Of a stretch of DNA of 41,446 bases, positions 33,709 through 41,446 are shown in pieces. Each line of letters opens with the position of its first letter. The first letter of the stretch is position 1. Made by a program: the position numbers and the translations under genes. The notes beneath the pieces were generated by a model. That model made no database searches. It was given only the letters and a program-made list of their open reading frames with translations, and was not told the DNA's origin. Source of the stretch: CAZDQL01 sp964507325 (lineage in GTDB: Bacteria; Planctomycetota; UBA1135; GCA-002686595); the NCBI GenBank assembly GCA_964507325.1, contig CAZDQL010000056.1:1-41446 (forward strand), given 5' to 3'.

Positions 33709-35532
33709 CTACTTCGCTTCCAAGCGCTTGATCCAGGCCTGGCGGGCCTTGCCCGCGTCCCAGGAATCCTCGTAGGGACCGTCGAGGATCCCGATCGAGA
33801 AGGAGCTCACCCAGCCGCTGAGGAAGCGCTCCCCAGCGTCGGTGAGGAACATCCCGTCCACCCAGGTCCTCCCCCCGGGCGGGAGGTAGGTGCCCACCCA
33901 GGAGCGCAGGTCCCGCTCGGCTTCCGCCTTGGCGGTGCCCGAGCCGGCCACACCCTCGGGCTGTGTGCCCGAGCCGACGTGCACCTCGATCGCCGTGCCC
34001 TCCCGGTCGGGATCATCGGGAGGGGAGACCTCGTAGCGCACGGCGAAGACCCAGGAGAACTCGCGCTCGGGCAGGGTGACGGGGGGCGGCGGGTCCTCCT
34101 CGTCGACCTCCGCGACCCTGTGCGGTCGCTCGATGGCGGGATCGACCCAGGGGGTCTCCCACCCCTTGCGCCCGCTGTCCGTCAGCCGGCGGGTGCCCGG
34201 GACGAGGAAGCCGCGTCGTCGCATCGTGGCGATCGCCTCGGCGCCGTCGCGGATCTCGGTCTCGCCGTTGGGGAACTGGACGACGATGACCACGTGGTTC
34301 GGGTCCACCCCTCCCTGGCCGTCGGGCTCGAAGCCGGTGAGGATGATCCGCTCGGGGTCGCCCGCGCCGGAGGTCGAACCGCCGGGTCGGGCCCCTGAGG
34401 AGTCGTCCTCCTCCCGTTCCTGCCCTCGGTCGGCGCGGGGCGCCTCCTCGTCCGCCCCTCCGCTGCCGCGCTCGAGCCCATCCCAGGAAGGGCCGTCCTC
34501 CTCACCCGCATCCCCTCGCCGCTGCCGCCGCTGCTCGGCGTCGCGGCCGCCCACCGGCGCGGACGGCGCATCGGCGGGTGCCTCCTCGAACTCCAACACC
34601 GCCACCCAGGTGTAGGTGAAGTCGCGATCGACGTCCTGCTCGGGATCGTAGCGGAGCGTGGCCACCCGGGAAGCCTGACGTCCGTCGGGCAGGACACCGC
34701 CGGCGGCGACGAAGGCGGCTTCTCCCGCCGGGATGTTGCCGACGGAGATGGTGTTGGCCGGCGCCTTGCCGCTGAAGGCCTCTTGGCCGTCGACCGAGAC
34801 GAGGATCAACTCCATGTCCCGCGCGCGATGGCAGAGATCGCTGCTGACGATCGTGACGTGCAGATCCCAGTTGGCCTGCTTGGCCTGCTCGGGCGAAGGT
34901 CGCTGTACCGGGACGCTGGCAGTCAGGCGGCGCTGATCGCGGCTCACGCGATAGCTCGCCTTGCCCACCCGGCCGTCGGGGTAGCGCACGACGACCTCGA
35001 GGGGGGAGCTCGCCTGGCTGCGGGGGATCCACGGCGAGCGCTGCGGGAGGGCCCAGCCCCACTGGCCGAGCACGACCGTGTTTCCAGGGAAGATGATCTG
35101 CACCTCCTCCCAATCGTCGAGCGTCTGCTCGTCGCCGGGCTGGGCCGGTCCTTGCGTGTAGACCGGTTGGATCTTCTCCACGGCGTAGTCCCACCACGCG
35201 AAGTCGATGCGCGCTGGAATGGTCACCAGGCCCTCTTCGACCCAGCTGCGCGTCCAGCCCTGGTCGCGCGCCCGCCAGCCTTCGTGCGAGACGGCGCGCA
35301 GCAGCGAGACTTCGATGGTGACGCCGGGCGGGAAGGGTCCGAAGCGTTTCTCCGGTCCTCCCTTCTGGGTTCGTCCGGTCAGCGGGCAGGTGACCGTGAA
35401 TTCGGCCCAGGCCACGACCTCCCCCTTCGAGCCGCTGACGTCCAGGGCGATCCAGGTGTCCTCGTCGGCGCGAGCCGGCGCGGTCATGGTGACGAGGAAG
35501 AGGCCGAGGAACAGCAGGCTGTGGATTCGCAT
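33709..35532 (-). CDS. Secreted protein of unknown function
   Basis: 607 aa from the ATG at 35532 with GGAG about seven bases upstream; the frame runs open to 37197 but that part lies antisense to the GH106-like gene. Signal peptide ends near ARA (residue 22). Residues 23-330 look beta-rich with WALP, AYRVSRDQR and TYTWVAVLEF strands. About 340-400 is a low-complexity charged linker (Arg, Glu, Asp, Gly, Ser). The C-terminal 200 residues begin with a beta segment IILTGFEPDGQGGVDP and end with a compact YLPPGGRTWVDGMFLTDAG region. No motif for catalysis or membrane anchoring is seen. Confidence 0.85.
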   Translation of the reverse strand: MRIHSLLFLGLFLVTMTAPARADEDTWIALDVSGSKGEVVAWAEFTVTCPLTGRTQKGGPEKRFGPFPPGVTIEVSLLRAVSHEGWRARDQGWTRSWVEEGLVTIPARIDFAWWDYAVEKIQPVYTQGPAQPGDEQTLDDWEEVQIIFPGNTVVLGQWGWALPQRSPWIPRSQASSPLEVVVRYPDGRVGKASYRVSRDQRRLTASVPVQRPSPEQAKQANWDLHVTIVSSDLCHRARDMELILVSVDGQEAFSGKAPANTISVGNIPAGEAAFVAAGGVLPDGRQASRVATLRYDPEQDVDRDFTYTWVAVLEFEEAPADAPSAPVGGRDAEQRRQRRGDAGEEDGPSWDGLERGSGGADEEAPRADRGQEREEDDSSGARPGGSTSGAGDPERIILTGFEPDGQGGVDPNHVVIVVQFPNGETEIRDGAEAIATMRRRGFLVPGTRRLTDSGRKGWETPWVDPAIERPHRVAEVDEEDPPPPVTLPEREFSWVFAVRYEVSPPDDPDREGTAIEVHVGSGTQPEGVAGSGTAKAEAERDLRSWVGTYLPPGGRTWVDGMFLTDAGERFLSGWVSSFSIGILDGPYEDSWDAGKARQAWIKRLEAK

Positions 35533-35847
35533 CGGTTCGCTCCATCCGGCGTGATCGGCCACCGCGGGGAGCGGAGGCCCTGCCGCCGGCAGGTCCTGGG
35601 GGGGCCGGTGCTTCATCGCGATCTGGACGACCCGGTCTTGAGCGCAGTCGCGCTGGCCGCCGCAGATGGCCCTGCTGAGCCTTGGGGTGCCTCCTGGGCG
35701 TGCCCCAGTCGCCCGGGCGTACGGATGGGAAGTGCAGACGTCGTCGCAGCTGCCGGTCGGCACTCCGATCTGCGATGGCATGTGGAGCTGGAGCGGGGCG
35801 TCGACACCGATCAGGAGCGCGGGTAGGGTCGCTCGATGGAGGTCTCC
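35533..35847. other. Divergent intergenic region
   Basis: 315 bases between the unknown secreted protein and the GH106-like gene. It holds a hairpin CCTGCCG/CGGCAGG at 35579-35593 and GGAGG at 35838-35842 before the ATG at 35848. No convincing -35/-10 pair is visible in either direction. Confidence 0.5.
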
Positions 35848-37773
35848 ATGGTCGACCGGGTCGGTTCGCGGTTCGTGGCGATCGTCGTCACGGTCGCTCT
35901 GTTGTCGTCGCTGGCGACGCTGTCGGCGCAGGACGTCCCGTCGTTCGCGCCCGGCGCGAAGCCGTACGTGCGTTGGTGGTGGTTTGCGCAGGTGATCGAT
36001 CTCGACGAGGTCCGCGCGCAGCTCGACTGGGCGAAGGACCAAGGCTTCGGCGGCGTCGAACTGGCGTTCATCTATCCCCCCGGCCGCGACCCCGAGGCCG
36101 AGCGGATCGATTTCCTCGGCGAGGCGTGGCGCGAGGCGGTGGCCGAAGCCAAGCGACATGCCGAGGCGCTGGGGTTGGGATGCGACTTCACCTTCGGGAC
36201 GCTGTGGCCATTCGGCGGCAGTTTCGTGTCGGATGACGATCGCACGCAGGTGTTCGGCGATCCCGGGTTCCGGCAGCGCTGGCGGCTGAGCTGGGAGCAC
36301 GACACACCGGGCAACGTGCTGAACCACCTCGATTCCGGCGCGCTGCAGCGCTACGCCGCGCACGTCGGCGCCGGGCTCGCACCGGCGCTCGGCAGCGGTC
36401 GGACCTCGGCGCTGTTCTGCGACAGCTGGGAGGTCGAGAGCCGCCGCATCTGGACCGACGGTCTCGGCGAGCGGTTCGCCGAGCGGTTCGGCTACCGCAT
36501 CGAGCCGCACATGCCCGAGCTGTACGCGCTGGACGCCGCCGGTCCGCGCTACGACTACATGAAGCTCGTCTCCGAGACGGTGATCGAGCAGTTCTTCGAG
36601 CCCTTCACCGCCCTGTCCCACGAGCTGGGTGCCGTCTCCCGCGTGCAATGCTCCGGGGCACCCTGTGACCTGATCGCCGCCTACGGGGCAGTCGACGTGC
36701 CGGAGAGCGAGGCCATGCTGTACGAGCCGGGCTTCGCTCGGATCCCCGCGTCGGCGGCGGCGATCAGCGGGCGGCCGGTGGTCTCGGCGGAGACCTTCAC
36801 CTGTCTGTACGGCTTCCCCGGCGTGCACCTGAGAGACGAGCGTGTCGGCGACCTGAAGCTCGTGGCCGACGCGCTGTTCGCCAACGGCGTGAACCTGATC
36901 GTCTGGCACGGCATGCCGCTGAACGGGCCTGACGGCGACGACGACCTGTTCTACGCGACCGTGCACGTCGGGCGGGAGGGCGCGCTCGCGCCGCACCTGA
37001 GGGGATTCAACGGCTATCTGGAGCAGGTGTCGGCGGTGATGCAACGCGGCGTGATCTACAGCGACGTCGCCGTCTACCTGCCACTCGAAGACGCCTGGAT
37101 CGCCGGCGAGTATCCGCCTGAGCTGCAGATGAAGTGGTCCTGGGGGCAATACGAGTTGCGCTACGTGCGACCGGCGGCGGAGCTGGCCGGTCACCACCCG
37201 CTGTGGGTCAGCGCTGCCGTGCTACGCGACGCGGAGGTCGTCGACGGCACGCTACGCTGCCACGAGGCGACCTTCGGCTCGTTGTACGTCGACGTCGAAT
37301 GGCTCGACCCCGATGCGCTCGACACTCTACTGCGTCTCGCGCGAGACGGATTGCCGATGGTGTTGAAGCGAGCGCCGCAGGAAGCAGGGCACGAACCTTC
37401 GGGAGACTTCGGCGAGCGGCTGCGGGCGCTGCAAGAGCTTGCGAACGTGGGCTCCGACTTCGCCGCGCTGGCACCGCGCCCGCCGCTGTTGACGGCCGTG
37501 GACGCGGAAACCCTCCCCGACTTCTGGTGCCGGCGGGAGGGCGCTGTGCACTGGGTTTTCGTCGCCAATCCCGTCGCGCAAGGGCTGAAGCTGCCCCTCG
37601 AACGCGGCCAGGCGCCCAGCGAGGGCGTCGTGACGCGGCGGCTGGAGGTCCAGGTGGCCGGGTTGCGGGAGGTGCTGGAGCTGCGGTTCGAGGGGGCTGC
37701 GTCGCTGTTGCTGCGCGTCGAGGGGGGGCGGGGCGTCGAGGTCATCGACCTGGGCTACCGGCCGCCGAAGTAG
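35848..37773 (+). CDS. Secreted GH106-like glycoside hydrolase
   Basis: 641 aa from ATG 35848, which GGAGG precedes by five bases; ATG 35836 is inside that site. A signal peptide ends near LSAQ (about residue 27). The start of the mature protein (YVRWWWFAQVIDLDEVRAQLDWAKDQGFGGVELAF) matches the first strand-helix of GH106 alpha-L-rhamnosidases, and DFTFGTLWPFGG, CDSWEVESR and SAETFTCLYGFPG continue the barrel. GH106 enzymes are usually 800 residues or more with a C-terminal galactose-binding-type domain; here the end is shorter. Rhamnosidase activity would fit the PL11-like protein nearby, but the acid/base residues were not assigned. Confidence 0.85.
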   Translation: MVDRVGSRFVAIVVTVALLSSLATLSAQDVPSFAPGAKPYVRWWWFAQVIDLDEVRAQLDWAKDQGFGGVELAFIYPPGRDPEAERIDFLGEAWREAVAEAKRHAEALGLGCDFTFGTLWPFGGSFVSDDDRTQVFGDPGFRQRWRLSWEHDTPGNVLNHLDSGALQRYAAHVGAGLAPALGSGRTSALFCDSWEVESRRIWTDGLGERFAERFGYRIEPHMPELYALDAAGPRYDYMKLVSETVIEQFFEPFTALSHELGAVSRVQCSGAPCDLIAAYGAVDVPESEAMLYEPGFARIPASAAAISGRPVVSAETFTCLYGFPGVHLRDERVGDLKLVADALFANGVNLIVWHGMPLNGPDGDDDLFYATVHVGREGALAPHLRGFNGYLEQVSAVMQRGVIYSDVAVYLPLEDAWIAGEYPPELQMKWSWGQYELRYVRPAAELAGHHPLWVSAAVLRDAEVVDGTLRCHEATFGSLYVDVEWLDPDALDTLLRLARDGLPMVLKRAPQEAGHEPSGDFGERLRALQELANVGSDFAALAPRPPLLTAVDAETLPDFWCRREGAVHWVFVANPVAQGLKLPLERGQAPSEGVVTRRLEVQVAGLREVLELRFEGAASLLLRVEGGRGVEVIDLGYRPPK

Positions 37774-38044
37774 TCGCGAGCGCGATCGGCGTGGCCCTCG
37801 CGCGCGACTCCTGGCCGAGGCGACCATGAGCTGCATGTCGTGCTCACCCCCAGTTCGGCAATCACTCGATGTGGCGCGTCGCGACCTGTCCCTTGCGTCA
37901 GCTGCCCTCGGGGGCCCGGTGCCGGTGGCTGAACCCACCTAGAATGTCCTACCGCCCCAGGGGCCGGTCCCCGGCCTGATCGTCGGCTCACGACTCCGCT
38001 GGGGACGAACCCTCTACAACAGGATCCCGTAGGAGGATGAAGGG

Positions 38045-40843
38045 ATGCCTCAGGCCAAGAGCACCAATGCAATCCTGATGCCCGCCGCGCTTCTGGTCTT
38101 CGCTGGAGCCCTCCTCGCCCCACCCTCGACCGCTCAGGTGCAGGACGAGGTCGAGCTGGCTCCGATCCCCGACATCGCGGGCGCGCGGTTCGGTCACGCG
38201 GCGGTCCTGCGCAACTTCGAGCTCGTCGTCGGGGCCCGTCGCAGCGACGTCCACGGTGACGAGGCGGGGACGGTGTACCTGTTCGAGGAGCCGAGCCAGG
38301 GAGCCGGGTGGGTGCTCCAGAAGGAGCTCGTGCAGCAGCCTCCCGCGCCCGGCGACAGCTACGGCACGGCGATCGCCAGGTCGAGCTCGTACATCGCGAT
38401 CGGCGCTCCGAACGAGGACGGCGCAGGTGCGGTCCACATGTGGCAGAAGAGCAGTGGGAACTGGATCTACCACAGCAAGCTCGTAGCTCCCGATCCCGAG
38501 TTCGGCGATCGCTTCGGATTCTCGCTCGTGATCGACAACTCCAGCGAGCGCCTGCTGGTCGGCGCGCCGTTCGACGACGACGGCGGCTTGAACAGCGGGT
38601 CGGTCTACGCCTTCAATCGGTCGGGTGGGTCGTGGGGCAGCGGGTACAAGCTCACACCGAGCCTGCACTCCGAGGGAGATCTGTTCGGCTCCTCCCTGTC
38701 CATGGTGGGGACGAACTACAACGATCCCCTCTACGCGGTCATCGGAGCCCCCGGACGCGACGACTCCGGCACGGACTCGGGGGCGGCCTTCGTCTTCTAC
38801 GCGACGAGCATCTCACAGTTCTACGAGGTCTCGACGCTCGCCCCCAACGACCCCTCGGCTGGGCAGCAGTTCGGCAAGACGGTCGACCTGTACCTGGACC
38901 CGCTGCTCGCCTTCGTCGGCGCGCCCGGCGACGCGCACGCGGGAACGGACTCGGGCGCGGTCTACGCGTTCCGTTACGAGTCTGGGAGCTGGCCCCAGGA
39001 GCGCAAGCTGACCGCCCCGGACGCGGAGGCCGGCGACATGTTCGGGATGTCGCTCTTCATGCGCGAGGACGAGCTCCTGGTCGGTGCGCCGTTCGAGGAC
39101 ACCGCTGCGCCCGATGGCGGAGCGCTCTACACCTTCGGCCGCATCGCGGCGACCTGGATCCCGCTCCACCAGGCGTGGGACCCGAACGCGTCGGCGACCG
39201 CGTACTTCGGCAGGTCGATCACGGCCACCACCGACCGGGTGGCGATCGGCTCGCCCGGGGACGACACCGAGGCCGAGGACGCTGGCTCGCTCTCGACCTT
39301 CGAGCTCCTGTCCGCCTACGCGCCCATTCTCGAGCAGCGGTTGACGGCAGGGGAGGAGGACGCGTGCAACGACCGCTTCGGCCAGGTCGTGGACCTCGCG
39401 GGGACGTTCGCGGTCGTCGGCTCGCCGGGCGACAGCAGGGGCACGGTGACCGTGTTCGACGGGAGCTCCGGCACCTGGGAGTTCGACGCGAAGCTGGGCC
39501 CGACGACGACCGACAGCAATCCGGGATATGGTGCATCGTTCGCGGTCCACGGCGAGCGGCTGGTCGTGGGCGCGGCCTATGAGGCTCCCGGCGGGTTCGC
39601 CTACTTCTACTCGCGATCGGGCGGCCAGTGGATCGAGGACGCGCACCTCACCGCCGCCAGCACGCTGGACTTCGATGGCTTCGGCACAGCAGTCGACATC
39701 GACGGGGACGATGCCCTCGTCGGATCGACCGGGGCGGATGGCGCGATGGTGGACTCGGGTGCCGCGTTCCTCTTCCAGCACGATGGCGCGAGCTGGTCGG
39801 AGGTCGGTCGACTCGACGCCTCCGACGGGCAGTCCTGGGATTCGTTCGGATCGCTCGTGGCGATCCAGGGGGACCTCGCAGCCGTGGCCAAGCCCTACCC
39901 GACGACCACCCCCGCGGCGGCCTACGTGTACCGCCGAACGGGAGGCGTCTGGTCGGAGGAGGTGAAGATCACCATCGGCACCGGCGGCGGGGAAAACGTG
40001 ACCTCGGTCGCGGTCGACGGGAACACCGTGGCGATCGGGGTTCCCTTCTCCTCGGTCTCTCAGGTGGGGACCGTCCACGTCTGGGTCTGGGACGGCGCGA
40101 ACTGGAGCGAGGAGCAGCAGGTCGTTCCTGACGATTCCGTGCCCTTCGACAGCTTCGGGATGTCGCTGGATCTCCAGGGCGACGTGCTCGTGGTGGGCGG
40201 GACGCCTCCGCCCGATCAGATCGGCGCTGTCTACGAGTTCCTGCGCAGCGCGGGGGTGTGGACGCAGCAGGAGAAGTGGGTACCGGACGTGCTCGAGACC
40301 GGTTCGGGGTTCGCCACCTCGATCGCGGTGGATGCCTCGCTCGTCATTGCGGGCGCGCCTTACCACGGCGGCTCGTGCGCCTCATTCCAGACGGAGGGAC
40401 GCGCCTGGGTCGCATCGCTCGAGGACGAGCTCGGAACGGTCTACTGCGACGAGACACAGAACCCCGAGAACGAGGCCGACCTGGCGATCGACACGCTCGA
40501 CTCCGGCGCGACGAGCATCAACCTGACCCTGTCGAACGGCCCTCCGGGGCAGTTCGGGTACCTGTTGGTCGGCGATGGCACCGCCACCGTGAGCGCGCCG
40601 CCAGGCGCGGTCGGTGACCTGTGCGTCGCGGGTGGGAGCTGCCTCGGACGCTACGACAAGGACGCGGGAGCGATCGACTCGGGCGGCCTGTACAGCGTCG
40701 ACATCAAGAACGCGATCTCGAACCCATGCGATGGCGCGGTGACCATCGCTCCGGGTTGGACGTGGAACTTCCAAATGTGGCACCGTCAGCCAATGGGCGA
40801 TCCCTCGACCTTCTCGAGCGCATTGAGCGTGACGTTCGAATGA
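38045..40843 (+). CDS. Secreted FG-GAP repeat protein with planctomycete-type C-terminal domain
   Basis: 932 aa. Signal peptide to about residue 30. I count 14 FG-GAP repeats of about 52-60 residues, each running FGxSL, then a strand ending VGAP or similar, then DSGAVYxF; fourteen equals two seven-bladed propellers. The last 140 residues after DELGTVYCDETQNP form a separate beta domain with QFGYLLVGDG, LCVAGGSCLGRY and a final WTWNFQMWHR and SSALSVTFE. From memory, similar tails occur on many exported proteins of high-GC planctomycetes. Likely role: adhesion or surface display. AGGAGG at 38032-38037 precedes the ATG. Confidence 0.92.
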   Translation: MPQAKSTNAILMPAALLVFAGALLAPPSTAQVQDEVELAPIPDIAGARFGHAAVLRNFELVVGARRSDVHGDEAGTVYLFEEPSQGAGWVLQKELVQQPPAPGDSYGTAIARSSSYIAIGAPNEDGAGAVHMWQKSSGNWIYHSKLVAPDPEFGDRFGFSLVIDNSSERLLVGAPFDDDGGLNSGSVYAFNRSGGSWGSGYKLTPSLHSEGDLFGSSLSMVGTNYNDPLYAVIGAPGRDDSGTDSGAAFVFYATSISQFYEVSTLAPNDPSAGQQFGKTVDLYLDPLLAFVGAPGDAHAGTDSGAVYAFRYESGSWPQERKLTAPDAEAGDMFGMSLFMREDELLVGAPFEDTAAPDGGALYTFGRIAATWIPLHQAWDPNASATAYFGRSITATTDRVAIGSPGDDTEAEDAGSLSTFELLSAYAPILEQRLTAGEEDACNDRFGQVVDLAGTFAVVGSPGDSRGTVTVFDGSSGTWEFDAKLGPTTTDSNPGYGASFAVHGERLVVGAAYEAPGGFAYFYSRSGGQWIEDAHLTAASTLDFDGFGTAVDIDGDDALVGSTGADGAMVDSGAAFLFQHDGASWSEVGRLDASDGQSWDSFGSLVAIQGDLAAVAKPYPTTTPAAAYVYRRTGGVWSEEVKITIGTGGGENVTSVAVDGNTVAIGVPFSSVSQVGTVHVWVWDGANWSEEQQVVPDDSVPFDSFGMSLDLQGDVLVVGGTPPPDQIGAVYEFLRSAGVWTQQEKWVPDVLETGSGFATSIAVDASLVIAGAPYHGGSCASFQTEGRAWVASLEDELGTVYCDETQNPENEADLAIDTLDSGATSINLTLSNGPPGQFGYLLVGDGTATVSAPPGAVGDLCVAGGSCLGRYDKDAGAIDSGGLYSVDIKNAISNPCDGAVTIAPGWTWNFQMWHRQPMGDPSTFSSALSVTFE

Positions 40844-40906
40844 CCTGACGGGTCGGAGAACCCACTGGAACGCCTCTCGACCTGGTACCCTGATGCGGGG
40901 ACTGAG

Positions 40907-41446
40907 ATGAAGACCGACTCATACTTCGCTCCCCCGACGCGGGCGAACGCCGCGAAGCTCTCGGCGCAGGCTGAGCTGGTCGTCGACAGCACGGTGGTAT
41001 CGGGGCTGCTGCGCGCAGTGAGCGGACTCCTGGCGGTTCTCAATGAGCAGCGTCAGGTGGTCGCTCTCAACGACGAGCTGCTGGAGTACCTCGGCATCGC
41101 GGATCAGCGCTCTGCGCTCGGGCTGCGCCCCGGCGAGGCGCTGGCCTGCACGCACAGCGACGAGATGCCCGCGGGCTGCGGTACCAGCATGTACTGCGAG
41201 ACTTGCGGCATGGCCGTCGCCATCGTTGCCAGCCTCGGGATGGACCGCCCCGTGGAGCGGCTGTGCGCCCTGCGCGCGCGGCGTGGCGATGCCGAGGTCG
41301 ACGTCGCACTCCGCATCCGCTCGCAGCCCCTCGACGTGAAGAACGAGCGTTTCCTGCTCCTGTACGTCCAGGACGTCACCCGAGAGGAGCAGCGCGCCGC
41401 GCTCGAGCGCGCCTTCTTCCACGACGTCAACAACATCATCACGGTC
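40907..41446 (+). CDS. Sensor histidine kinase with Cys-rich PAS-type domain (partial, cut at window end)
   Basis: 180 codons from ATG 40907, open to the window end. An N-terminal PAS-like domain (about 28-150) carries a cysteine cluster: Cys81, then GCGTS with Cys91, Cys97 and Cys100, spaced like a metal or redox site. A helical linker DVTREEQRAALERAFF leads into the H-box FFHDVNN with the phospho-accepting His172. The ATP-binding domain would follow outside the window. No membrane helix precedes the PAS part, so it is a cytoplasmic sensor. The ligand is unknown; oxygen, metal or thiol status are plausible. Confidence 0.88.
   Translation, partial: MKTDSYFAPPTRANAAKLSAQAELVVDSTVVSGLLRAVSGLLAVLNEQRQVVALNDELLEYLGIADQRSALGLRPGEALACTHSDEMPAGCGTSMYCETCGMAVAIVASLGMDRPVERLCALRARRGDAEVDVALRIRSQPLDVKNERFLLLYVQDVTREEQRAALERAFFHDVNNIITV

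Noticed and set aside
35533..37197. Upstream extension of the secreted protein frame to 37197
   Set aside because: It lies antisense to the GH106-like gene; the ATG at 35532 has a ribosome site and a signal peptide.
37940..37945. TAGAAT as a -10 box for the FG-GAP gene
   Set aside because: It matches 5/6 of consensus but there is no acceptable -35 at 16-18 bases.
38045..40843. Repeated GC-rich motifs suggestive of a CRISPR or tandem DNA repeat
   Set aside because: The repeats exist at protein level (FG-GAP blades) with diverged codons; there are no regular identical DNA repeats.

Overview
The window is very GC-rich, densely coded DNA, apparently from a free-living, envelope-rich Gram-negative-type bacterium. 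The gene mix points to a high-GC member of the Planctomycetota or a neighbouring phylum: a MoxR/DUF58/double-VWA operon, a formylglycine-type sulfatase, sialate O-acetylesterase, DUF1080 domains, FG-GAP propellers, several SGNH esterases and many exported or lipoprotein enzymes. This assignment is inference from gene content; no rRNA or other phylogenetic marker is present, and I saw no tRNA, CRISPR array, insertion sequence or prophage gene.

Layout. (1) 172-5794, minus strand: a tightly coupled envelope lipid-transport operon reading YihY/BrkB membrane protein, STAS-MlaE permease, MlaF ATPase, MlaD/MCE protein, PqiC-like lipoprotein and a SAM methyltransferase. (2) 5894-7085, minus: a SnoaL-like lipoprotein and a decayed SGNH hydrolase with an in-frame stop. 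(3) 7168-16864, plus: a promoter with a palindrome in its spacer, a hairpin-rich leader, then a seven-gene MoxR operon ending in a 1292-residue membrane-anchored protein. (4) 16924-19710: a sialate O-acetylesterase convergent with an SGNH/AlgX-like membrane-anchored hydrolase. (5) 19962-21724: a Tat-exported class-V PLP enzyme translationally coupled to a RidA lipoprotein. (6) 21767-24710, minus: sulfatase and M24 aminopeptidase. (7) 24929-27687: a Tat-lipoprotein aldo/keto reductase-fold protein coupled to a tetraheme cytochrome fused to two DUF1080 domains. (8) 27890-31536: a DprE1/DprE2 pair and a secreted propeller protein. (9) 31582-33663: a two-TM protein and a SecD-head-like lipoprotein, with a local drop in GC. 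(10) 33709-41446: an unknown secreted protein, a GH106-like hydrolase, a 14-repeat FG-GAP protein and the start of a cysteine-motif histidine kinase cut by the window end.

How the parts fit. Most products act outside the cytoplasm: lipid traffic (region 1), envelope quality control or assembly (region 3), glycan and sulfated-polymer breakdown (regions 4, 6, 7, 10) and arabinose-type polyprenyl sugar formation (region 8). The best candidates for undescribed systems are the extracytoplasmic PLP enzyme/RidA pair, the heme-linked DUF1080 pair with its catalytically eroded reductase partner, and the SecD-like lipoprotein with its membrane neighbour.
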